Assembly: GCA_040385875.1 (NCBI GenBank)
Contig: JAZKGO010000126.1
Coordinates: 10,988-74,987, forward strand
Length of the DNA: 64,000 bases
Source: JANMZR01 sp040385875
Lineage (GTDB): Bacteria; Bacteroidota; Bacteroidia; Cytophagales; Spirosomataceae
Direction: 5' to 3'
Position 1 is the stretch's first letter. Every line of letters starts with the position of its first letter. Below the pieces are notes generated by a model, which did not search any database, had not been told where the DNA came from, and was given only the letters and a program-made list of their open reading frames with translations. The translations under genes were made by a program, and so were the position numbers. Positions 27,435 through 34,324 of this stretch are shown here, in pieces.

Positions 27435-27467
27435 AAGAACGGCCTTAATAAATAATGGCCGTTCTTT
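27435..27467 (+). terminator. Intrinsic terminator after giant protein 2
   Basis: AAGAACGGCC (27435-27444) pairs perfectly with GGCCGTTCTT (27457-27466), with a 12-nt AT-rich loop. The hairpin lies 24 bases after the stop and is followed by a short T-rich stretch. It closes the surface-protein unit before pdhB. Confidence 0.75.
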
Positions 27468-27548
27468 CATTTAAAGCAAATCTGATCCAATACTAAATAT
27501 ACATCGCTAAGAATATTATATTTTGAAACACAATTGTTTTAATGTCAA

Positions 27549-27581
27549 TTTTGCATTTACCCAAATTCTTGGCTAATTTTA
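27549..27581 (+). promoter_or_regulatory. Candidate Bacteroidota-type promoter of pdhB
   Basis: TTTTG at 27549-27553 is followed 20 bases later by TAATTTTA at 27574-27581, close to the Bacteroidota pattern TTTG-N19-20-TAnnTTTG. The predicted start of transcription would be about 20 bases before the pdhB ATG at 27608. Confidence 0.4.
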
Positions 27582-27607
27582 CAAGACAATCAATTTTTGA
27601 ATTATAG

Positions 27608-28588
27608 ATGAGAGAATTACAATATCGTGAAGCTTTACGTGAGGCAATGAATGAGGAGATGCGTCGTGATGCTTCGGTTTTTTTATTAGGGGAAGAAGTA
27701 GCTGAATACAATGGTGCCTACAAAGTAAGCCAAGGTATGTTGGATGAATTTGGACCCGAGAGAGTAATTGATACACCCATTGCTGAATTAGGCTTTGGAG
27801 GTATTGCTGTTGGAGCAGCTGCAAATGGGCTTAGACCAATTGTAGAGTTTATGACCTTTAACTTCTCATTAGTAGCAATAGATCAGTTGATTAATGGTGC
27901 TGCCAAATTGATGTCGATGTCGGGAGGTCAATATTCTTGTCCTATTGTTTTTCGTGGGCCAACAGGAAGTGCTGGACAGCTTTCAAGCCAACACTCTTCT
28001 AACTTCGAAAATTGGTTTGCCAATACTCCTGGATTAAAAGTAGTGGTACCCTCAAATCCGGCTGATGCGAAAGGATTATTAAAAGCATCAATCAGAGACA
28101 ATGATCCTGTGATATTCATGGAATCAGAAGTCATGTATGGCGACAAAGGTCAGGTACCCGATGGGGAATATATTATACCAATAGGTTCGGCAAAAATCGT
28201 AAAGGAAGGTAAAGATGTAACTTTAGTTACTTTTGGTAAAATGCTTTCAAGAGTAGTCATGCCAGCCGTTGAAGAGCTTACCAAACAAGGCATTGATGTT
28301 GAGGTGATTGATTTAAGAACGGTACGACCTATCGATTATCCGATGGTATTAAATTCGGTTAAAAAAACCAACAGATGTGTGGTGGTTGAGGAGGCAAATC
28401 CACTGGCGGCTATTTCATCAGAGATTACGTATCATTTGCAACGATATGCTTTTGACTATTTGGATTCCCCGGTGATCAGAGTAAATTCGAAAGATTTGCC
28501 ACTGCCTTATGCCCCAACTTTGATTGAAGAAATTTTGCCTAATATTTCAAAAACAATTCAAGCAGTAAAGGCGGTCTTGTATAAGTAA
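27608..28588 (+). CDS. pdhB: Pyruvate dehydrogenase E1 component, beta subunit
   Basis: A 326-residue transketolase-like subunit that, with E1 alpha and thiamine diphosphate, decarboxylates pyruvate for acetyl-CoA production. Landmarks: the N-terminal REALREAMNEEMRRD, GEEVAEYNGAYKVSQG containing the ThDP-activating Glu, the DTPIAELGFGGIAVGAA block, MTFNFSLVAIDQLIN, and a C-terminal transketolase-C domain with VIDLRTVRPID. Length is typical. The alpha-subunit gene is not next to it, so E1 genes are split in this genome. A terminator on each side marks it as a single-gene transcription unit. A branched-chain E1 beta is possible but fits less well. Confidence 0.88.
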   Translation: MRELQYREALREAMNEEMRRDASVFLLGEEVAEYNGAYKVSQGMLDEFGPERVIDTPIAELGFGGIAVGAAANGLRPIVEFMTFNFSLVAIDQLINGAAKLMSMSGGQYSCPIVFRGPTGSAGQLSSQHSSNFENWFANTPGLKVVVPSNPADAKGLLKASIRDNDPVIFMESEVMYGDKGQVPDGEYIIPIGSAKIVKEGKDVTLVTFGKMLSRVVMPAVEELTKQGIDVEVIDLRTVRPIDYPMVLNSVKKTNRCVVVEEANPLAAISSEITYHLQRYAFDYLDSPVIRVNSKDLPLPYAPTLIEEILPNISKTIQAVKAVLYK

Positions 28589-28636
28589 GCATCAATATGT
28601 TGAGTTGATTTACGTTGTTAGATAAATAATAGAGTT

Positions 28637-28661
28637 AAGCCATCGAAGAGATGGCTTTTTT
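28637..28661 (+). terminator. Intrinsic terminator of pdhB
   Basis: AAGCCATC (28637-28644), loop GAAGA, GATGGCTT (28650-28657), then a run of T. It lies about 48 bases after the pdhB stop. Compact stem, small loop and a T tract make it a convincing Rho-independent terminator. Confidence 0.8.
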
Positions 28662-28696
28662 CGTACTTTTATAAGCCATTTTAATAAACTTTAATA

Positions 28697-29596
28697 ATGA
28701 TAAAGATTAAGTCAATTTTTTTATTGTTTTTAATTGCTGCCGCTAGTTCATGTGTCCCTAAAAAGAAGCTGGTTGAATCCCAAACCAGATTTGCTGATTT
28801 GCAATCAAGGTCAGATAACCAAATTAGAGAGCTCAAATCAGAATTGACAGATACTGAGAAACAAGGTTTAGAACTAAGAGCAGAGCTTAAAGGAAAGCAA
28901 GTTGAATTGGTGAATACCAATAATCAGGTAAAATTGCTGCAAGAGCAAATCGATTATCTTAAGAAAACAAATACTAATTTACTAGATCGACTTTCTGAGC
29001 TTTCAGTGGTGAACAAAACGGGTGCTGAAAACATGAAAAGGACTTTGGATGCACTCAATGAGCAAAGTAGATACATCAAAGATTTGACAAGTTCAGTACA
29101 AAGAAAAGATTCATTGAATTTGGCGCTGGTAATGAATCTTAAAAATTCGTTATCAAATATTCAGTCTTCTGATGTAAATGTTGAGGTGAAAAAAGGATTG
29201 GTATATATTTCAATTTCCGATCAATTATTGTTTAATACAGCCAGCTCAACTATTAATGCACAGGCTGAGGAAGTATTGGGCAAAGTGGCCAAAGTGCTAA
29301 ATGAACATGCAGAATTGGATTTGATAGTGGAAGGCCATACTGATAATATACCAATTGTAAACGAAAATATAATAGACAATTGGGATTTAAGTGCCAAACG
29401 AGCTATTGCGGTTGTACGATTACTGCAAAATAAATTCGCAATCGCCCCTCAAAGGATGATAGCAGGAGGCCGATCTGAATATCAACCAAAGGCAAGTAAT
29501 GACACTGACTTAGGGAAAGCACAGAACAGACGAACAGAGATTATCGTTACCCCAAAATTAGACCAGTTTTTTCAATTATTAGATAAGCAAAAGTAG
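28697..29596 (+). CDS. OmpA-family lipoprotein with coiled coil
   Basis: A 299-residue predicted lipoprotein: signal peptide MIKIKSIFLLFLIAAASS with the lipidated Cys at 19. A long heptad-rich coiled coil (about 25-150) with alternating Lys/Glu and Leu follows. The C-terminal OmpA domain (about 165-285) has LFNTASSTINAQAEEVL, VEGHTDNIPI and RRTEIIV, which bind peptidoglycan. It probably tethers the outer membrane to the cell wall, with the coiled coil as spacer or partner surface. It is followed on the opposite strand by rfaE1. Confidence 0.85.
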   Translation: MIKIKSIFLLFLIAAASSCVPKKKLVESQTRFADLQSRSDNQIRELKSELTDTEKQGLELRAELKGKQVELVNTNNQVKLLQEQIDYLKKTNTNLLDRLSELSVVNKTGAENMKRTLDALNEQSRYIKDLTSSVQRKDSLNLALVMNLKNSLSNIQSSDVNVEVKKGLVYISISDQLLFNTASSTINAQAEEVLGKVAKVLNEHAELDLIVEGHTDNIPIVNENIIDNWDLSAKRAIAVVRLLQNKFAIAPQRMIAGGRSEYQPKASNDTDLGKAQNRRTEIIVTPKLDQFFQLLDKQK

Positions 29597-29609
29597 GCAA
29601 CAATTAGCC

Positions 29610-30590
29610 CTATTTTGAATTTAGAATGGCTTCTTTGAAGAGTAAAGCCTTATCAATAGGTACAACACCTACCTGCTCACATACGAGCCCACCACCTAAA
29701 TTTGATAAATAAGCGATTTCAGATGGTATCAAGTTTAAAGCAACACAACAGGCAGCGATGCTTATTACCGTATCGCCCGCCCCAGAAACATCAATAATAT
29801 TTCGCTTAAATGCAGGCAAGTGAATCTTTTCACCATTATAATCAATGAAAACTCCGTTTTCTGAAAGAGTGAGAAATGCTCCCTTTAATTGCAATTTTTC
29901 AATTAATTGAGTAACAATTGATTCGATTTCTGATGGGTTTTTTGAATCAAATTGGCAATTTAAACCTTCTTTAATTTCTTTTAAATTGGGCTTAAATAGC
30001 GTTGCCTTTTTGTAATAAGAGAAATTCCTTTTTTTAGGGTCTACTACAATCGGTATGTTTTTTGAAATGGCAAATTCCGTAATTTCTTCAATCAAATGCT
30101 CACTCATTACACCTTTATCATAGTCCTGAAATATGATTACATCAACAGTGGAGGACAATTCCTTAATTTTTCTAATTAACGATTCTCGATCTGATTCATT
30201 AATTAAACTGTCAATTTCTGTATCAACCCTAACCACATGCTTTTCATTGGCTATTATTCTTTCCTTTACTGTAGTAATTCTATCTTTTGATTGTAAAATA
30301 CCTGCAGTTGAAAGTTTATTTTCTTCAAAAATTGAAATAATAGACCCCGCCATCATATCAGAACCAATTACTGAACATAGTATTGGCTTGGCTCCTAAAG
30401 CTTTTATATTCAGTGCCACATTGCCTGCACCACCCAATCGAATCTCACGTCTATTTACATTTACAATTGGGACTGGAGCTTCCGGTGACATTCGTTCAAT
30501 GTTACCCCAAACATATGAATCAACCATTAAATCCCCAATAATAAGCACATTAAGATTATTGAAAGCTTGAGATATTTGGTTGAAATTCAT
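29610..30590 (-). CDS. rfaE1: D-glycero-beta-D-manno-heptose-7-phosphate kinase-like (PfkB family)
   Basis: A 326-residue ribokinase-fold sugar kinase corresponding to the first domain of HldE. The N-terminal block IIGDLMVDSYVWGNIERMSPEAPVPIV is very characteristic of RfaE domain I. GGAGNVALNIKALGA follows, and the anion-hole/catalytic motif DVSGAGDTVIS sits near residue 265 with the catalytic Asp. It phosphorylates heptose 7-phosphate at C1 in ADP-heptose synthesis for LPS. The nucleotidyltransferase half is not fused here and must be encoded elsewhere. Single gene; its stop is 13 bases from the convergent OmpA lipoprotein stop. Confidence 0.85.
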   Translation of the reverse strand: MNFNQISQAFNNLNVLIIGDLMVDSYVWGNIERMSPEAPVPIVNVNRREIRLGGAGNVALNIKALGAKPILCSVIGSDMMAGSIISIFEENKLSTAGILQSKDRITTVKERIIANEKHVVRVDTEIDSLINESDRESLIRKIKELSSTVDVIIFQDYDKGVMSEHLIEEITEFAISKNIPIVVDPKKRNFSYYKKATLFKPNLKEIKEGLNCQFDSKNPSEIESIVTQLIEKLQLKGAFLTLSENGVFIDYNGEKIHLPAFKRNIIDVSGAGDTVISIAACCVALNLIPSEIAYLSNLGGGLVCEQVGVVPIDKALLFKEAILNSK

Positions 30591-30763
30591 GAAATAGATG
30601 GGTGGAAATTAGTTAATTCAATTCCAAATTTACAAAAATTAGAAGGATTTGGAAAATATTCATTCCTTTAAAGGCAACTCTAATGTTGTTACTTTGAGGA
30701 ATGGACTTTATTTGAGTGATGAAATTTTACAGAAACTGGGAAGTATTACCATTTTTTAATTAA

Positions 30764-30793
30764 AAAAACCTTAAAGAGGTCTCTAAGGTTTTT
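30764..30793 (-). terminator. Intrinsic terminator of the aminotransferase gene
   Basis: AAAAACCTTA (30764-30773) pairs with TAAGGTTTTT (30784-30793) around a 10-nt loop. It lies 22 bases past the aminotransferase stop on the minus strand; the arm's A run becomes a T run in that direction. The hairpin is symmetrical and could work both ways. Confidence 0.75.
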
Positions 30794-30814
30794 GCAAAAA
30801 TATTTTTATTAGCT

Positions 30815-32023
30815 TTATTTCAACTTGGCGCAACCTTCTTTGATTTTACCAATTGCTTCAATCAATGATTCATCAGAAGCAGCATAGCTCAGTCTGATAC
30901 AATTGGGCTCGCCAAAGGCTTCTCCAGTAACTAATGATACAAATACAGTGTTCAATAAATACATACATAAATCTTCCGCTGTATTGATGGTAGTATTGCC
31001 GTCTGATTTCCCAAAATAGTAGCTAATATCCGGAAATACATAAAACGCTCCATCTGGTGTTGGGCATTTAAAGCCAGGTATTTCATTTATCAATTTCACA
31101 ACCAAATCACGACGTCTTTTATAGGCTTCTGCCATTTTTCGTGTAGGCCCCAAATCAGAATTAAGGGCAACGGTAGCCGCTTTCATGGCGAATGAATTAG
31201 CACCAGAAGTAACTTGCCCTTGTAATTTATCCATTGCATCAGCAATCCATTTGGCTGAAGCCGTATAGCCAAGCCTCCAACCAGTCATAGCGAAGCCTTT
31301 TGAAAAACCATTGATGGTAATAACCTGATCTTTCACTTCTGGAATGGATCCGATTGAAAAGAATTTTTTATTACCAAATGTGATGTATTCATAAATTTCA
31401 TCGGCCAATACAAAAATATGTGGATGTTGCGCTACCACAGCAGCAATTTCTCTCAGCTCTTCCTCAGAAAACATCCCTCCCGTTGGGTTGGAAGGGGAAG
31501 AAAACATAATCACTTTTGTTTTGGGTGTAATGGCAGCTTTCAGTTGGTCAATTCTCGCAATGAAATTATCTTCAAGCTTTCCTTGAATCAGAACCGCCTT
31601 ACCTTCAGCCAATTTTACCAATTCAGAGTATGAAACCCAATAAGGGGAGTATATAATTACCTCGTCACCAGGATTTACCAAGCAAAGCAAGGCATTGGCC
31701 AATGATTGTTTGGCGCCTGTTGATACAATAATATTTTCCGCTTTCCAGTCTAGATTATTATCTCTTTTTAATTTTTCAGCAATGGCAGTACGTAATTCAG
31801 GAAAACCTGGTACAGGGGCATAAAATGAAAAATTATCGTCAATTGCTTTTTTGGCTGCCTCCTTTATATGATCAGGAGTAGGGAAATCAGGCTCTCCAAT
31901 TGAAAGATTGATAACCTTATTACCTTGTGCGGTGATTTCTCTTGCTTTTTTGGTCATGGCCAAAGTTTGAGATTCAGCCAATGAATTGATTCGATTAGAT
32001 AATAATTCAGTGTGATTTGACAT
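30815..32023 (-). CDS. Class I/II pyridoxal-phosphate aminotransferase (aspartate type)
   Basis: A 402-residue aminotransferase. Features: SIGEPDFPTPDHIKEAA near 41-57, STGAKQSLANAL at 101-112, the SPSNPTGG substrate/cofactor loop at 176-183, LADEIYEYITF around 206-216, and the PLP lysine Lys242 in FSKGFAMTGWRLGY. The C-terminal arginine block lies in CIRLSYA. This matches the AspC/AspB group using aspartate/2-oxoglutarate, although a prephenate or broad-specificity aminotransferase cannot be excluded. Single gene with its own terminator. Its upstream region is shared with the divergent thioredoxin-like genes. Confidence 0.85.
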   Translation of the reverse strand: MSNHTELLSNRINSLAESQTLAMTKKAREITAQGNKVINLSIGEPDFPTPDHIKEAAKKAIDDNFSFYAPVPGFPELRTAIAEKLKRDNNLDWKAENIIVSTGAKQSLANALLCLVNPGDEVIIYSPYWVSYSELVKLAEGKAVLIQGKLEDNFIARIDQLKAAITPKTKVIMFSSPSNPTGGMFSEEELREIAAVVAQHPHIFVLADEIYEYITFGNKKFFSIGSIPEVKDQVITINGFSKGFAMTGWRLGYTASAKWIADAMDKLQGQVTSGANSFAMKAATVALNSDLGPTRKMAEAYKRRRDLVVKLINEIPGFKCPTPDGAFYVFPDISYYFGKSDGNTTINTAEDLCMYLLNTVFVSLVTGEAFGEPNCIRLSYAASDESLIEAIGKIKEGCAKLK

Positions 32024-32415
32024 AAGCTTTTGTGATTTTGTAATATTTCTATACTAGATAATAATTGCAAAATTACTAAAGCAATAGAAAAGCGAAAAGA
32101 AAAATGTAAATTAAAAAACAAAATATAAATATATTTGTAAAAATGGCAACAAATTAAAAGGATTGTTAAAAATATGGTAATATAAATTAAGGTTTCAATG
32201 CATCGGATTTTAAAATGTAGAAAAAATTGCTAATCAAAAGTTTAATTAAACCAATAATTTCAAAATCGTAACATAGCACTCATGAATTGTGACGAATCTA
32301 TTTTAGGACTTAAATATTTTTCAGAAATTGAATATTTCTTTGAAAAGAATTGCTTATACTTAAAATAAATATAATCTTTGTGCGACCAAGGGAGTGACCA
32401 TAAAAATATACCGTT
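32024..32415. other. Divergent intergenic region (no gene)
   Basis: A stretch of 392 bases without a credible ORF separates the minus-strand aminotransferase from the plus-strand thioredoxin-like pair. It is very AT-rich. The minus strand has TAATTTTG at 32075-32068, a good -7 element for the aminotransferase. Near 32370-32382 the plus strand has TATAATCTTTGTG, an approximate -7 element for the thioredoxin-like genes. No hairpin, riboswitch or repeat was recognised. Confidence 0.5.
32068..32075 (-). promoter_or_regulatory. -7 element of the aminotransferase gene
   Basis: The plus strand CAAAATTA reads TAATTTTG on the minus strand, an exact TAnnTTTG. It lies 45 bases upstream of the aminotransferase ATG. 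The -33 region is not distinct. Confidence 0.4.
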
Positions 32416-32868
32416 ATGAAATTTTTACTTTTTTGGGCAATTTTTCTTTGCCCACTGCTAGAATCCTATTCCTTTGATAAAGGACCCAGCGATAATGGAT
32501 CCAAATCTAAAGCTTCAGGCATTGTTTTTTTTAAAGGTACCTTATCACAGGCTTTAAAAAAGGCTAAGGTGGAGGGTAAAATGGTTTTTATCGATTCATA
32601 TACAGTTTGGTGCGGGCCTTGTAAGCATTTGAAAAATAATATTTTTCCGGATGAAAATTTTTCAAAGTTTATCAACGAAAACTATGTGCCGATGTCTATC
32701 AACATTGAAAAAGGCGAGGGCCCAAAAATAAAAAGAAAATATCCTCACTATACTTTCCCCACTTTACTTTTTATAAAAAATGATGGTAAATTAAAAAATA
32801 GATTTGTAGGCTTGCCTACTTACGGTGCACAAGAGCTCTTAAATTTTGCCATTTTAGCCTCCAAATAA
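32416..32868 (+). CDS. Exported thioredoxin-like protein 1
   Basis: A 150-residue protein with an N-terminal signal peptide (about residues 1-19) and a thioredoxin fold. The redox motif WCGPC has Cys66 and Cys69; the cis-Pro region is HYTFPTLLFIKNDGK. The pre-domain stretch FFKGTLSQALKKAKVEGK matches the DUF255-like/thioredoxin_7 group of periplasmic proteins in Bacteroidota. It would exchange disulfides in the periplasm. The next gene, 14 bases later, is a related lipoprotein with the same layout. Confidence 0.82.
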   Translation: MKFLLFWAIFLCPLLESYSFDKGPSDNGSKSKASGIVFFKGTLSQALKKAKVEGKMVFIDSYTVWCGPCKHLKNNIFPDENFSKFINENYVPMSINIEKGEGPKIKRKYPHYTFPTLLFIKNDGKLKNRFVGLPTYGAQELLNFAILASK

Positions 32869-32882
32869 ATATTATTAATTTA

Positions 32883-33335
32883 ATGAAGAAAAATATAGTA
32901 ATTATATTCAGTTTACTAATGATTGGCATCTCCTGCACAAACAATCAAAAAGTTTCCGAATCATCAGATAGTGAAACTAGCAATGAGGGCATTAAATTTT
33001 TCAAAGGTAGCTTTAAAGAAGCTTTGGCTAAGGCAAAAGCTGAAAATAAATTAATATTTATGGATGCTTATGCATCATGGTGTGGTCCTTGTAAGGCAAT
33101 GCAAAAGAATACTTTCCCAGACCCATTGGTGGGGAAAGTATTCAATGAAAAATTTGTATCAGTAGCCTATGATATGGAAATAGACGAGGGTCTAGCACTT
33201 TCTGTAAAATATCCAATTGCGGGCTATCCTACGTTGTTATTTCTGGATGGAGAGGGCAATATAATTCAATCGGCAATGGGATATAGAGATCCTTCGGGCT
33301 TGGTTGCTTTGGGACAATCAATCGAAAAAAATTAA
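32883..33335 (+). CDS. Thioredoxin-like lipoprotein 2
   Basis: A 150-residue paralogue of the preceding protein, but with a lipoprotein signal (MKKNIVIIFSLLMIGISC; lipidated Cys18). The shared layout is FFKGSFKEALAKAKAENK, then ASWCGPC (Cys67, Cys70) and a cis-Pro block GYPTLLFLDGEG. The pair is thus one soluble or processed and one membrane-anchored periplasmic thioredoxin, made from the same transcript. Tandem duplication with a changed export signal is the simplest history. The stop lies one base from the convergent TerC stop. Confidence 0.85.
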   Translation: MKKNIVIIFSLLMIGISCTNNQKVSESSDSETSNEGIKFFKGSFKEALAKAKAENKLIFMDAYASWCGPCKAMQKNTFPDPLVGKVFNEKFVSVAYDMEIDEGLALSVKYPIAGYPTLLFLDGEGNIIQSAMGYRDPSGLVALGQSIEKN

Positions 33336-33336
33336 T

Positions 33337-34170
33337 TTATTCGTTTTCTAAAAGACCTTCTTTCTTGGCTTGATCCATATAGTCATGTAATTGAATGGCC
33401 TCTTTCTTTCTATTTTTGCTCATTCTGATATTTAAAAACTCAACTAGCAGTGAAAAAGCAATTGCAAAATAAAGATACCCTTTTGGTACTTCTCCTACTT
33501 GATTTCCAAAAATAGAGACATTAGCATCATGGGCTGATTCAGCCACTAGCATAAATCCAATCATTATTAAAAAGGCCAAACCAAGCATTTGGATGGATGG
33601 GTGATTGTTTACAAAATTGCCAACTTTACCTCCAAATAACATCATAATTACAATGGAAAGAACCACTGAAATGATCATAACAGTGATATCCTTGGTAAGT
33701 CCGATTGCGGTAAGAATTGAGTCAATAGAAAATACAATATTGATAATAGCAATCTGTAAAACCACCGCAGTGAGTTGCTCAGCAGCTTTTCCTTTTGGGG
33801 TTTTTACCTGATCATCAGCCTCATCACCTTCCAATTTATGATGGATTTCATAGGTGGCTTTGTATAACAGAAACATCCCACCCACAAAAAGTATTAAACT
33901 TTGGCCAGATATACCCATATGCAGCCAGTTTGTATCGATATATGTAAATGGTTTTTGTAAGGTAATTAGCCATCCGATACCAAATAATAATGCCACCCTA
34001 AATGCCATAGCCAATAATAAACCTATATTGCGAGCCTTCCCTTGATTGATTTTGCCCAATTTATTGGCTGCTATTGAAATAAAAATAATATTATCGATTC
34101 CTAAAACAATCTCTAAAAATGTAAGTGTGATAAGGCTAATTAGGCCATCGACAGATAATAAATGTTGCAT
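33337..34170 (-). CDS. TerC-family integral membrane protein
   Basis: A 277-residue membrane protein with about seven hydrophobic segments. The family hallmark is LTFLEIVLGIDNIIFISI (about 17-34), repeated with NIVFSIDSILTAIGL (about 144-158); both contain the acidic residue inside the membrane thought to bind a metal. A hydrophilic, acidic loop (HHKLEGDEADDQVKTPKG) lies between. TerC proteins act in metal (for example manganese) export or loading of secreted enzymes; the original link is to tellurite resistance. Single gene convergent with the thioredoxin-like pair. Confidence 0.87.
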   Translation of the reverse strand: MQHLLSVDGLISLITLTFLEIVLGIDNIIFISIAANKLGKINQGKARNIGLLLAMAFRVALLFGIGWLITLQKPFTYIDTNWLHMGISGQSLILFVGGMFLLYKATYEIHHKLEGDEADDQVKTPKGKAAEQLTAVVLQIAIINIVFSIDSILTAIGLTKDITVMIISVVLSIVIMMLFGGKVGNFVNNHPSIQMLGLAFLIMIGFMLVAESAHDANVSIFGNQVGEVPKGYLYFAIAFSLLVEFLNIRMSKNRKKEAIQLHDYMDQAKKEGLLENE

Positions 34171-34324
34171 AAATTAGGGCTTTATTGTTAAAGGTTATTC
34201 TTAATACAAATGCTTTTTGCAAAACTAATAGAAAATAGCCTTTTCCAAAAGGAATAAATACCTAGGAAGAAATATTTTTGAATTTGAAAATTTGGCCTAT
34301 ATTAAAAAAAGTATCCCATTGAAG

